Source: Ramlibacter humi
GTDB lineage: Bacteria > Pseudomonadota > Gammaproteobacteria > Burkholderiales > Burkholderiaceae_C
DNA length: 64,000 bases
NCBI RefSeq assembly: GCF_004681975.1
Contig: NZ_SMLK01000001.1
Coordinates: 1,547,545 to 1,611,544 of the forward strand
Direction of reading: 5' to 3'
The notes beneath the pieces are model-generated. The model saw nothing but the letters and a program-made list of their open reading frames with translations. It had not been told where the DNA came from and searched no databases. A program made the translations under genes and the position numbers. Below, in pieces: positions 17,924 to 26,511 of this stretch (positions are counted from its first letter, which is position 1; each line of letters opens with the position of its first letter).

Positions 17924-19009
17924 TCAGGCCATCTGAGCCAAAGCGCCGGCAAGCGGAGCGAAACCTCGCTCACGCGAGCCAAGGAGACGAATGTCCAGCC
18001 CGCTAGGCGTGGACAGATTCAATTGGCTGTACGCGCAGATAGGCAGTTGGCGGTTGTTCTTGAACCGCCGGTCCGGCCCGCCATTGCGATTGACGTACTG
18101 CCAAGTGTGGTCGATGACGTTCGCGTCTGAAGGCACCGCCTCACTCTCGATGAAGCGGCTGCGCTCTTCCTGGGCCACAAGCGTGTCGTACGACACTGCG
18201 CCGACTGAGTTGCCTTGAAAGGCGAGCACTCGGTCAGGATAAAACGCGAGTGTCGTGCGGCCGGTCTTCAGTACGGGTACCTGCACGTTGGCCATGACCC
18301 CAGGCCCTTGCCCGAGCTGCAGCGAGGCACCGGAGAATCTCAGACCTTCGCTCGCGCCAGCAGAGTATTTGCGGTCCGCGTATTGAGAGGTGCTGACGAC
18401 TGCCCTCACCTTTCGCATGGAGGCAGCGCTGGACAGAGCCTGTGTAAGCGCGTCGAAATACTCCGAAGTTGCCGCGTCAGGCTCAAAAAAGAGCACCGTG
18501 AGTTTGCGCATCTTGTCCCGCCAGTACACCCAGCCCACGACGGCGGCGAACACGGCGGCGATGCAAAGATGAACGAACCCGGGCCACGTCTTGGTGGCGC
18601 TCGTAAGGGGGAACCACAAGAGAAAGAGCGCGCCGGCTACGAATGGCCACAGAGGCGTCTTGCGCCGCTGCTCGTTCATGGATTGGAGCAGACCGTCACT
18701 GTCGCTGTCTGTCAGTTCCAGCACGTTCAGGGTGTCGTGCTCCTGCGTACTGATGATGATGGGCGACGGCTCCGCCTGACTGTGCCCAGGCAACGCGGGC
18801 TGCGGCTGCAGGCGAGCTGGTTGCGCTCGGCGTGCGTCATTGAGGCTGCGGCGGTATCGAAACCCACCCACGCCGCCGCTGATATAGGCACCACGGGGGC
18901 CTGTGCCGATGCGCAGGCCGGGGATGCCGACCGACATACCTATGCCGGAGCCTGAGATGTTGAAGCGAACGGCGCCGAACCGGACGCTCTTGGAAAAGGT
19001 CAGGCCCAT
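17924..19009 (-). CDS. DUF4236 membrane protein, first gene of the operon
   Basis: 361 aa from the ATG at 19007-19009, preferred over an upstream start because the DUF4236 domain begins exactly there (MGLTFSKSVRFGAVRFNISG, then GIPGLRIGTGPRGAYISGG). After a linker come two hydrophobic segments (about 130-170: WPFVAGALFLLWFPLTSA and FVHLCIAAVFAAVVGWVYW), then a soluble C-terminal domain of about 190 residues. The protein is probably a membrane anchor with its C-terminal domain in the cytoplasm. DUF4236 has no established function. As the promoter-proximal gene of the five-gene operon it could tether the complex to the membrane; this is inferred. Confidence 0.8.
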   Translation of the reverse strand: MGLTFSKSVRFGAVRFNISGSGIGMSVGIPGLRIGTGPRGAYISGGVGGFRYRRSLNDARRAQPARLQPQPALPGHSQAEPSPIIISTQEHDTLNVLELTDSDSDGLLQSMNEQRRKTPLWPFVAGALFLLWFPLTSATKTWPGFVHLCIAAVFAAVVGWVYWRDKMRKLTVLFFEPDAATSEYFDALTQALSSAASMRKVRAVVSTSQYADRKYSAGASEGLRFSGASLQLGQGPGVMANVQVPVLKTGRTTLAFYPDRVLAFQGNSVGAVSYDTLVAQEERSRFIESEAVPSDANVIDHTWQYVNRNGGPDRRFKNNRQLPICAYSQLNLSTPSGLDIRLLGSRERGFAPLAGALAQMA

Positions 19010-19082
19010 TCGTCTCTCCCTCCCTGCCCTGCGGACCACGTACTACCTGCCGCCAGTTCGGGTGGCAGACTATGCGCAGTTC

Positions 19083-19110
19083 ATCGTAACATCCTGTCGC
19101 AAATGCGCAA
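19083..19110 (-). promoter_or_regulatory. Candidate promoter of the five-gene operon
   Basis: On the minus strand TTGCGC (19105-19110) and TACGAT (19083-19088) are separated by 16 bases, a fair sigma-70 match, and would give a leader of roughly 65 bases before the DUF4236 ATG. It overlaps the start of the divergent nuclease gene. Found by eye only. Confidence 0.3.
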
Positions 19111-19660
19111 TGCGTCCTTACGCGAGGCAGCCATAGGCCATAAGCGCCTATTTGCACACGCAATCACCACCGCTCTTGCGGCGCTGGTCTGCCAGGCAGC
19201 AATCGCGGATTCAGTCTTGCTTGGCCGAGTTGTCGGCCTGGCGGATGGAGACACGGTCACCGTCCTGGACTCGTCGTTCGTGCAGCACAAGATTCGGGTT
19301 GCGGGGATTGATGCACCGGAGAAGTCCCAGGCGTTCGGCAATCGGTCCAAAGCGCATCTCGCCTCGCTCGTCATGGGCAAGCCGGTGGAGGTGCACTGGC
19401 ACAAGAAGGACCGCTACGGGCGTGTAGTCGGCTTGGTCATGGTCGGCGCGGTCGACGCCGGACTCGAGCAAGTGCGAGCCGGGATGGCGTGGCACTACAC
19501 CGCTTACGCGCGGGAGCAATCAGCCGAACAGCAGGTCTCGTACGCAGCGGCGGAAGCAGACGCTCGCTTGAACCACCGAGGTCTTTGGAGAGATGCCACT
19601 CCGATTGCCCCCTGGGACTTTCGGGCAGCCAAGCGCCAGGCGCACGGCAGCGGCCCATAA
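19103..19660 (+). CDS. Staphylococcal-nuclease-like (thermonuclease) protein with signal peptide
   Basis: 185 aa. Residues 14-35 are a hydrophobic signal-like segment (KRLFAHAITTALAALVCQAA) followed by the SNase domain: LADGDTVTV, HKIRVAGIDAPEKSQ and KDRYGRVVG. The residues equivalent to the catalytic Arg35, Glu43 and Arg87 of staphylococcal nuclease are all there (R65, E73, R107), so it should be active, and probably outside the cytoplasm. It is divergent from the DUF4236 operon, with its ATG only 93 bases from that gene's start. No ribosome binding site is visible for the ATG at 19103. Nucleases of this kind are common in islands and may be cargo rather than part of the neighbouring system. 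Confidence 0.85.
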   Translation: MRNASLREAAIGHKRLFAHAITTALAALVCQAAIADSVLLGRVVGLADGDTVTVLDSSFVQHKIRVAGIDAPEKSQAFGNRSKAHLASLVMGKPVEVHWHKKDRYGRVVGLVMVGAVDAGLEQVRAGMAWHYTAYAREQSAEQQVSYAAAEADARLNHRGLWRDATPIAPWDFRAAKRQAHGSGP

Positions 19661-19738
19661 GAGCCGTGCTGGCTCAATGAAAACAATCTTGATGCCGTGA
19701 TTTCGCAAGTGGCGGATTGACGAGCCAGCGGCTGCTAG

Positions 19739-21832
19739 TCAAGCCGGCTTGCCGGCCGCCTTGATGTCAGCCGGAGCTGCGGGGAGCAAGACTGACATCA
19801 CGGCGGCGTCACGGACATCGAATCCAGCTCCGATGTCCCTCGCCGTTCGCGTCAGTGCCGGCGTCCAGAGCCTCTCGGACGAATCGGCAGTGCCGCTTAT
19901 CAGCTTCTCGAGGATTGGCTTACCGTTCCGACGCTGCTCGGCCGTTCCACGCAGGAACGTCTCGCGGAAGAACATGTGTTGCATCCACGCGCGTACCACC
20001 TCGTCGCTTGCTTGCTCCGGCAATGCAAATCCCTTGAGCAGCGACCAAGTCTGCCGCAGCCGCCATAGCTCGCGCGGATTGCTCATCTCGAAAGCGGAGA
20101 CAAGTTCACTGAATGTCTGCGCCTCGAGCGCGCTGCTGCTCCGTACGCGCTGCCGGCGCGCAGCTGGTGTTTCCGGGGTGGGCGGCAGCGCAGTCGTCGT
20201 GGTGCCGGGAAAGTCCGCAGGCACGTCAAAGAGACGAGTGCGCACGTAGTTTTCGATGACCTTCTTCTGCGCTCCAGGCAGCGACACGAAGACGTTGAAG
20301 ACCTTAGACATGTAGTCCCGCGCGACCTGGGCCGTCTCACGGTCAGAGAAGCCGTACTCAGCGTAGTGCTTGGCGACAGCGGAATAAGCAATGCGCTCGT
20401 CAAGCGCAACCAGGACAACCACCTGAGGGATGTTGGCCACCAGGCGCACCGCGTCGAAGACCTGCTTGATGGTGTCGGGAGAGCAGCGGTCGAGGTCGTC
20501 GATAACAAGCAGGAGGAAGTCCGCGCGACCATCGTTCGGGTTGGAGAGCGTCAGCGCGCACAGGTCCTCCAGCGTCCGCCCCATCTCATGGAACGAGCCT
20601 AGCTTCTCACGGTAGTCGGGCAGGACTGAAAGGCTGAACTTCTGGTCCTTGGCCAGCTTCTTGAACCAGTTCAGTAGTTCGTTGGACAGAGCACTCTTCA
20701 CGGAGAAGAGAGCGACCAGGCCAGTCACCGCACTTCCGACAGCTCCAGCAACCACCTTGTACGCCTCGGTCTGGAGGAAGAAGGCGAGCGCGATTGCGCC
20801 TACAGCCAGGGGGAAGGCGAAATAGGCTAGCGTGAACTTAAGCCACTCCCATGTAGACGTCGTCCAGGCTTTCAAGCCAGCGGCATCCTTCGCGAGAGCC
20901 TTGCGCAGGCGCGCGTTGCGCCGCTTGGCCAATCGAAGCGCGAGTGCCATTTGTTCAAAGAAGCTGCGCTCGGCGACAACGGACTCGACCACAGCCTGAG
21001 CCAAGGCAGCGCCAATGTTGTCCACTCGTTCATTGCGCCAGGCGTTGAACTCGGCGAACCGAAACGGCGCCTCGGTCCTGCTGGCGACCTCTTTCTTCAC
21101 AAAGTCGATGAAGGACGACTTGCCGGCGCCCCACGCCCCGAAGAGGGCCATGGCCAGGGGATGCTTGTCGGTGCGAGTGGTCAGCAGGTCTGCCACCGCC
21201 TTTGTCAGTGCTGCACGGTCGAGGGCATCGTTGACGGCAATCGTCTCAGCCTGCGCAGCTTCACGCACGACGCTGACCTGCCCCGCAAGCTCCTCGCCTT
21301 CTTCTTCCTCCTCCTCAACTTCCACTGAACTGGAGTCCGGCGTGGAGCTGCGAGTATCGGGCGCTGCAGTCCCCGATGTGCGTGACGCGCCCGAGAAGGC
21401 ATCCTCAGTCTCGTGAGGATTGGTCGGTGGTGCTGAAAAGTTGCTATTGAATGAGACTAACTCTCCTGGGTCGGCGTCTCGCGTGTTTTCGAAGTCAGGC
21501 AGGCGGCCGTGTGTGTCGAGCAAGCGCTCGTCAACGCCCGACGACTGGGCCGAGGACGTTCTTGGTGCGCCTGACTGCGCCGGAGCCGGTCGGGGACGCT
21601 TTGGAGGCTCTTTCACAGTGGATTTCGGCAGCGGCCTGTCATCGTCTCGAAACTGCTGCGCGTACTCGTCGAGCACCTGCCGCCTAGCTTGGCGCTCAAC
21701 TGCATCAGGTGCTGGCTGCTTTGTGTCTTTCGGCAGCGGCTGCGAGAAAGACGGCCGGTCATTCGCTGAATCCGAGGGCTCCATCCCCCGTTTATTCTTG
21801 ATGAAGTCTGTACCCAATCCCAATCTCCCCAA
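19739..21832 (-). CDS. KAP-family P-loop NTPase with long disordered N-terminus and two membrane segments
   Basis: 697 aa in the longest frame (TTG at 21832). A TTG at 21817 behind GGGGAGA and the ATG at 21784 are alternative starts. Residues 1-185 are low complexity (Pro, Ser, Thr, Asp) and end in an acidic run, EVEEEEEEGEEL. The KAP domain follows: Walker A FGAWGAGKSS (231-240), EFNAWRNE (261-268), two membrane helices inserted between the Walker motifs (about 332-353 and 359-378), and Walker B LLVIDDLDRC (441-450). Inserted transmembrane helices are the hallmark of KAP NTPases. Membrane KAP NTPases have been reported as single-gene anti-phage proteins (Tmn), so a defence role is plausible. 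The next gene upstream is 74 bases away on the same strand. Confidence 0.88.
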   Translation of the reverse strand: MGRLGLGTDFIKNKRGMEPSDSANDRPSFSQPLPKDTKQPAPDAVERQARRQVLDEYAQQFRDDDRPLPKSTVKEPPKRPRPAPAQSGAPRTSSAQSSGVDERLLDTHGRLPDFENTRDADPGELVSFNSNFSAPPTNPHETEDAFSGASRTSGTAAPDTRSSTPDSSSVEVEEEEEEGEELAGQVSVVREAAQAETIAVNDALDRAALTKAVADLLTTRTDKHPLAMALFGAWGAGKSSFIDFVKKEVASRTEAPFRFAEFNAWRNERVDNIGAALAQAVVESVVAERSFFEQMALALRLAKRRNARLRKALAKDAAGLKAWTTSTWEWLKFTLAYFAFPLAVGAIALAFFLQTEAYKVVAGAVGSAVTGLVALFSVKSALSNELLNWFKKLAKDQKFSLSVLPDYREKLGSFHEMGRTLEDLCALTLSNPNDGRADFLLLVIDDLDRCSPDTIKQVFDAVRLVANIPQVVVLVALDERIAYSAVAKHYAEYGFSDRETAQVARDYMSKVFNVFVSLPGAQKKVIENYVRTRLFDVPADFPGTTTTALPPTPETPAARRQRVRSSSALEAQTFSELVSAFEMSNPRELWRLRQTWSLLKGFALPEQASDEVVRAWMQHMFFRETFLRGTAEQRRNGKPILEKLISGTADSSERLWTPALTRTARDIGAGFDVRDAAVMSVLLPAAPADIKAAGKPA

Positions 21833-21906
21833 GGCGCCTTGTTGAGGCGAGCTTGGGGCACCAGGGCGGCAGCGTCAAGCCTGCCGACCGGGCACTTCGA
21901 TTCCTT

Positions 21907-22446
21907 TCAGCGACCGGCTGACGGCACGGTCTCAGTCAGCCAGCGCTCCAGCTGCTCGCGGCAGGGACCTGCGATACCAAGCACTGGGTTGGTCAAGATA
22001 AGCCGGTCCGCAATTTCCTCGGGCCACCCTCTGGCGTCATCGTCGAGGGCGACCCAGCGGGTGAGGCCTCGCCGCCGCACCTCCTCCAGCACCTGATAGC
22101 CGCGGGCGACCTGCGAGTAGCCAGGTCCGTGCCGCGCCGGGTCGAAGCAGCTGCCAATCACGCGCGTGCGCAGCACCTGCGGCAGCATCGTGACCGTCTG
22201 CTGATAGCCGAAGACCTGAACCCATGACGTTGAGAGCAGGATGCGCACGTCCGGGTGGGGCGCGAGCAGGTCTGCCAGCAGGGAGGCGTTCTCGAAAAGG
22301 TAGTGGCCGTCCAAGCCCGGTCCGAACACAGGCAGGCGCCCTTGGTCGAGGCGAACGTCAGCTGGGTGCAACACTCCATCCGCGTCCGCGATGACAACTC
22401 TGGCCTGGCTCACTGGTCTTGAAGGCGTTCTCGAAGCTTCATGCAT
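21907..22446 (-). CDS. HAD-superfamily phosphatase (HAD domain of Swiss Army Knife RNA repair type)
   Basis: 179 aa from the ATG at 22444-22446. HAD motifs are clear: motif I VVIADADGVLHP (DxD), motif II LLSTSW, and an acidic motif IV WVALDDDARGWP. This form resembles the HAD_SAK family, named for its presence in Swiss Army Knife RNA repair proteins, where it removes phosphates from nucleic acid ends; here it stands alone. Its start lies 37 bases inside the upstream small gene, so the two are coupled. The substrate is not known, and a role in repairing or tagging RNA ends in this island is an inference. Confidence 0.75.
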   Translation of the reverse strand: MHEASRTPSRPVSQARVVIADADGVLHPADVRLDQGRLPVFGPGLDGHYLFENASLLADLLAPHPDVRILLSTSWVQVFGYQQTVTMLPQVLRTRVIGSCFDPARHGPGYSQVARGYQVLEEVRRRGLTRWVALDDDARGWPEEIADRLILTNPVLGIAGPCREQLERWLTETVPSAGR

Positions 22447-22805
22447 AGCCAATCGGCCTCGGCAAGAGAGATGCCACGGGTTTGCCGGAACCTGGCGCGC
22501 ATCACGCTAGCGCACACCTTCTCGGTATATGCGGCCGGCGTCATGGGCACCACATGAGCATGCACGTAGTCGACAAGCTGCTCAAGCAGGTCTACGCACC
22601 ATCCCCAGCGCTCAGCGCGCAGCCCGACCGATTCGTCGATGTAGCGGCCGTCGGAAGTCCGATACACCGCCAACTTGGGCTGGGCACCTGACACAGCCGA
22701 GAGGAACTCTTGCGGAAAGTCCGCGGGTACGTCTTGGTCCACGTCTGAAGGCAGCTGGGGCACAACGCGCCTCGGAGGGAACACAAGGATTTTTGGAGGC
22801 CACAA
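22410..22805 (-). CDS. Small protein of unknown function, partner of the HAD phosphatase
   Basis: About 131 aa if translation begins at the TTG at 22803-22805 behind a GGAGG. The frame runs open to 22859, but the upstream part lies inside a promoter-like repeat and is unlikely to be coding. Recognisable text includes AVYRTSDGRYIDESVGLRAE, WGWCVDLLEQLVDYV and ISLAEADWLCMKLRERL. It is soluble, with a helical C-terminal half and no signal peptide. I do not recognise a family. The overlap with the HAD gene implies that the two proteins work together. Confidence 0.6.
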   Translation of the reverse strand: MWPPKILVFPPRRVVPQLPSDVDQDVPADFPQEFLSAVSGAQPKLAVYRTSDGRYIDESVGLRAERWGWCVDLLEQLVDYVHAHVVPMTPAAYTEKVCASVMRARFRQTRGISLAEADWLCMKLRERLQDQ

Positions 22806-22816
22806 GAAGCCTCCAA
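22793..22816 (-). promoter_or_regulatory. Hairpin covering the Shine-Dalgarno and start of the small HAD-partner gene
   Basis: TTGGAGGC and GCCTCCAA form a perfect 8-bp stem around an 8-base loop. On the minus strand the GGAGG that could serve as ribosome binding site is in the 5' arm and the proposed TTG start is in the loop. Such a structure could hold translation down until it is opened. This depends on the start choice, which is uncertain. Confidence 0.35.
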
Positions 22817-22841
22817 CCAGCCCTCGCTCTCCCTCGAAAGC

Positions 22842-22870
22842 GGCGCCATTGTATCTCAAACGCCGCCACC
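22842..22870 (-). promoter_or_regulatory. Copy 1 of a 29-bp promoter-like repeat
   Basis: On the minus strand the element reads GGTGGCGGCGTTTGAGA followed by TACAATGGCGCC; TACAAT (22848-22853) is a good -10 box. A second copy at 27475-27503 matches it at 27 of 29 positions. Both sit just upstream of a minus-strand gene, so this is probably a shared promoter or operator, perhaps for the double-HTH regulator encoded at 27533. Confidence 0.55.
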
Positions 22871-22934
22871 ACCCACGAAGCCTGATTCGGGCAGCAGGGA
22901 GCCCGACAAGAGCTTCGCCGGACTCAGGTCGCGC

Positions 22935-24290
22935 TCACCGTGGATTGCCGAAGATGTCGCGCTCCCTGGGAGTCCACTCTTCGGGCGGCACGCTTCTGTT
23001 GCTCGCGCCGTGCCGTCGCAGCAGCCGCGGGTCCTTCTTCAGGGAAACATACCTGGGCAAAGAGGCAGGTACCTCTATCAACACTAGGAACTCATCGTCA
23101 AGCTGGGAGACCGTGACGTCGATGTCCACCGGCAGGTACAGCTGGTCGCGGATGTGCGACCGCAGTTCGCGCGCGTAGCTTTCGACCAGCTCCTTGGTCG
23201 CGCGCTCACCTTTCCACTTGGCAAAGTCAGCCTTAAAGCCCGACACGCGCACGTCGTTGGTGACTCCAAGGAATACGGTTCCACCGGCGGCGTTCGAGAG
23301 TGCGACAACGCTCTCCAGAACTTCGTCCAGCTTCGCTTGCTGGCTGCTGTTCAGGGAGCCGTTCTTCTGGGGTATGGCAACGAAGGGCTTGAACTCAGTG
23401 TGGAGGCCTTCACCGGCTTTCAGCGCCTGCGTGATGCGGTCTTCAGACACTTTATGACGTGACCCGAGGAATCGGGACTGCAGCGGGAAGTCGACCCTCT
23501 CCTGCTCGAACTCGTACACCGTGCCATCCGGGCCGAGAAGGTGCAGGTCCAGTCGTACCGCCTCGCGTGGAATTGGCAGCGTGGCCACTCCGTCGGTGAC
23601 CCGCTCATGCAGTTGCGTGATGTCCTTGCCGACCCAGTAGGCACCCTTGACTGAGATGGTGTCGGTCTGCGCGACGCTTCCAGCCACTACCAGGCGCAGG
23701 TGCTCGTCATCCTCTGACCAGCTGTGAGATTCGATGAAGGCACGGGTCTCTGGCAGCAGCAGCATGATGCTGCCCCTGCGGCCATCCGATTGACCGGAAT
23801 ACTCCCTAAGCTGCAGCCAGTCCTTGGCTGCTTCATGCACGTCCGGGTAGAACGGGGCCATGAGCTGGAGGAGAGGCTGCGTAGGCGGGTTCGGCTGCTC
23901 TGTGGCCGACCAGCCGTACACGATGCCGGGGCTCTCCATCCAGTAGTTGCGCACCCGGACGTGGTGTCGCTCACATTGGCCTCGAAAGGTCGAGGTCACG
24001 ACCTTCCCGGTGATGTCACAGAGCTTGTTGGCGACGTCGCCGAGGAACTCTCGGATGTCCGCGGCGGCAATCCAGTCTGCAGCCAGTACGCTCGTGCCGT
24101 AGTCAAGACGTGCATTCTCCGGGGCCGCCCCGTCGGGGAGCGGCCTCAGAACACAGCCAAGAAGGACCCACCCTCCTGTGCTTTGGTCTTTGATGACGAC
24201 AGTTCTGCGCTCAAAGGCTTTTCCCATCCACACCTGCAGCTCTCGTTTGAGCTGCTGCGGGAAGATTTCCTGGTGGTAGGTTGGATTCAT
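22935..24290 (-). CDS. Schlafen-type AlbA_2 domain protein
   Basis: 451 aa from the ATG at 24288-24290. The first 290 residues form a region I do not recognise. The C-terminal 150 residues match the Schlafen AlbA_2 fold: GEGLHTEFKPF supplies the conserved Glu/Lys pair, followed by VVALSNAAGGTVFLGVTND and a terminal LPRYVSLKKDPRLLRRHGAS. AlbA_2 domains are found in tRNA/rRNA-cleaving Schlafen nucleases and in bacterial regulators. It is divergent from the HEPN gene at 24416 with 125 bases between them, so the pair probably shares a control region. Nuclease activity is possible but not shown by sequence alone. Confidence 0.72.
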   Translation of the reverse strand: MNPTYHQEIFPQQLKRELQVWMGKAFERRTVVIKDQSTGGWVLLGCVLRPLPDGAAPENARLDYGTSVLAADWIAAADIREFLGDVANKLCDITGKVVTSTFRGQCERHHVRVRNYWMESPGIVYGWSATEQPNPPTQPLLQLMAPFYPDVHEAAKDWLQLREYSGQSDGRRGSIMLLLPETRAFIESHSWSEDDEHLRLVVAGSVAQTDTISVKGAYWVGKDITQLHERVTDGVATLPIPREAVRLDLHLLGPDGTVYEFEQERVDFPLQSRFLGSRHKVSEDRITQALKAGEGLHTEFKPFVAIPQKNGSLNSSQQAKLDEVLESVVALSNAAGGTVFLGVTNDVRVSGFKADFAKWKGERATKELVESYARELRSHIRDQLYLPVDIDVTVSQLDDEFLVLIEVPASLPRYVSLKKDPRLLRRHGASNRSVPPEEWTPRERDIFGNPR

Positions 24291-24415
24291 GGGGTGCCGG
24301 AGCTGTCGGATAGTTTGACGCAACCTTGCGGACGGCGGCGTTGCCTAGGCGACCATGAGTGCGTGAAGCTCTGATTCCGCCCGCAAAAGCAGAATGCCAC
24401 AAGAAGGAGAGCGCA

Positions 24416-26320
24416 ATGCTGCAAATCGCGACTGGGCGGCTTTTCACACGGGAGCCAGGTTTATCCAATGACCTCCGTGGCACCGTCTACACCAACGCCG
24501 TGTTCCCGTACGGCATGAACGTGGTGCCTGTGGCCACCGGGCGGCTGCTGCCGCCTTCTTCCAGCCGCCCCGGGGTCAAGGCGGTGGCCTACGAGTTTGT
24601 CGAGCACATCGAGCTGGAGCCTGACGGTACGCGCGGCGTCCTCGTTAGCAGCACCGCCCTGCCCTACACGCTGGACTTCGCTACCGTCTGCTCCTTCGCT
24701 CTGAACTGCATTTGCAGTCCGGACTATGTGCTGGTCCAGCGTCTTACTTCGAACCAGCCGGGCGTTGTGACCGGCTGGCCGCCTGGCCGGTTTCTCAAGC
24801 GCACATTCGACGCCGACATTTACCTGCAGCCATCCGACGTTGAGTTCCTGCAGGCGTTCGTCACGAAGCTGATTGGCTTGCCGCGCCTTAAGTTCCTTGG
24901 CGTCATGCGCGCGATACGCACGTACGTCACCGCCCTGCACAGGGTCGCCGACGACTTGGAACTGGCCTACACCCTCATAGTTGCCTCAGTCGAGTCAATG
25001 GCGCAGGAATTCGATGGCCACCAGGCGGAATGGCATTCACTCGAGGACAGAAAGCGGGTGGCCATGGACGCCGCGCTCGAAGGGTCGCCGCCAGAAATCG
25101 CGCGGCGAGTTCGGGACGCGCTTCTGTCCATTGAGCATGTCGCGCTTGCCAAGCGCTTTCGAGAGTTCACGCTGGCCTACACGCAACCGTCGTTCTTCCG
25201 CGGCGAGGCGACCGGCGTCGAGAATCCTGCGGGCAGATATGACATCGAAGATTGCCTGCGCGAGGCCTACACCCTGCGTTCAAAGTATGTGCACTCACTC
25301 AAGCCTCTGCCCCACATGCTGACGGTGGGCCACTTGCCCGGCGAAGTTGTGCGGGAGGACAACAAGCAGTACTTCACCGTCGCGGGCCTTACTCGACTGA
25401 TGCGCCACGTCATCACGTCCTTTGTCATGCAGCATGAGACTCTCGAGCGAGAGGCCTATGACTACAGGCTGGAGCGGCATGGTATTGGCCTGTATCCCTT
25501 GGCGCCGCAGTACTGGGTGGGTGCCGCCCAAGGCGACATCACCGGGGCGGGCAAGGACAAGCTGCAGGGTTTTCTGCAGCAACTTACAAGCGTGATGCTG
25601 CGCGAGCCTGGTGCGGCTCTGACCGACATGCGGGACGTACTTAACGCGGCCAACGAGTTCATCCCGGGCATCAGGCGCGAGCTGCGTCGCCCGTACTTGG
25701 CGCTGATGGTCCTGTGGAACGCTCACGTGCATGAGACCGCCTCAGTGCAGCCCAGAGCCGCTGTGACGTCGCTCATCGAAGAGGAACTAGCTGCTCCCTC
25801 TTCGGAGGCGCTCATCGCACACTGCCTCACGCAGCAACAGCCGCCTTGGACGTTGATTGAACACCAGGAGTGCTTGGAAGCGTACTTCCGTCGCCGAAGC
25901 CGTAGCGGACTTCGCTCGACAAGGCTAATCGAAGCGGCGATGGCTCTTGACCTATCCGAAAGGTTCAGAGGCGAAGGAAGTCTCGACGCGTTTCGCAGGT
26001 GGGTTTCCCTTGCCGTCGAAATCGAGCCGGGGAATGCGCGGCTGTCTCAAATGGAGCTGAACCTGGATGCGCAAGCGGCCGTGTCTTGGACTTCAGTGCT
26101 GCTACCGCCCCCAGAAGAACCGCAAGTTGCCGCAGACGCTGCCACAGCGCAGGCGCCGCAGGAGCCACAGGTCGTCGAGGCAACCGCGGAAGCATTGAGA
26201 GCGCGTGTGGGTGCCAGTGCGCACCAAGAGCTTGACCAGCCAGCTGAAGCCGCCCGCCGGGGCTTCGCCGCGTGGGTTGCTGCCAAGCTGCGCAGACTGG
26301 CTTCTCAAATCGAGGGCTAG
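24416..26320 (+). CDS. Putative HEPN-domain protein
   Basis: 634 aa. The start is the ATG at 24416, with AAGGAGAG as a good ribosome binding site. A helical central region carries AYTLRSKYVHSL, in which R288-x4-H293 matches the Rx4-6H active-site signature of HEPN ribonucleases, in a setting (Y-x-RSKYVH) like ApeA-type HEPN proteins. The N-terminal 150 residues are beta-rich, and the last 60 residues are Ala/Glu/Gln-rich after a PPPEEPQ linker. HEPN RNases act as effectors in abortive infection and toxin systems. It is paired head-to-head with a Schlafen-type gene. The HEPN call rests on the motif and helical context; confirmation needs a profile search. Confidence 0.6.
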   Translation: MLQIATGRLFTREPGLSNDLRGTVYTNAVFPYGMNVVPVATGRLLPPSSSRPGVKAVAYEFVEHIELEPDGTRGVLVSSTALPYTLDFATVCSFALNCICSPDYVLVQRLTSNQPGVVTGWPPGRFLKRTFDADIYLQPSDVEFLQAFVTKLIGLPRLKFLGVMRAIRTYVTALHRVADDLELAYTLIVASVESMAQEFDGHQAEWHSLEDRKRVAMDAALEGSPPEIARRVRDALLSIEHVALAKRFREFTLAYTQPSFFRGEATGVENPAGRYDIEDCLREAYTLRSKYVHSLKPLPHMLTVGHLPGEVVREDNKQYFTVAGLTRLMRHVITSFVMQHETLEREAYDYRLERHGIGLYPLAPQYWVGAAQGDITGAGKDKLQGFLQQLTSVMLREPGAALTDMRDVLNAANEFIPGIRRELRRPYLALMVLWNAHVHETASVQPRAAVTSLIEEELAAPSSEALIAHCLTQQQPPWTLIEHQECLEAYFRRRSRSGLRSTRLIEAAMALDLSERFRGEGSLDAFRRWVSLAVEIEPGNARLSQMELNLDAQAAVSWTSVLLPPPEEPQVAADAATAQAPQEPQVVEATAEALRARVGASAHQELDQPAEAARRGFAAWVAAKLRRLASQIEG

Positions 26321-26511
26321 CGAACATGCGCCTCAGGGCATACGCCGCCACGACCAGTCCGAGCAGGTCGGAAGTGAGGGGGCCGAGCTCTCAGAACTGC
26401 GTGGGCGAGAAACCTCTCCCCGGCGAGAGCAGATGGCGTCACGGTCGAATTCCCATCGACGCTAGTTCTGAGAAGCTTTCGCCGCAGGCCCGCCTCGCAT
26501 CGCCAGACCGC

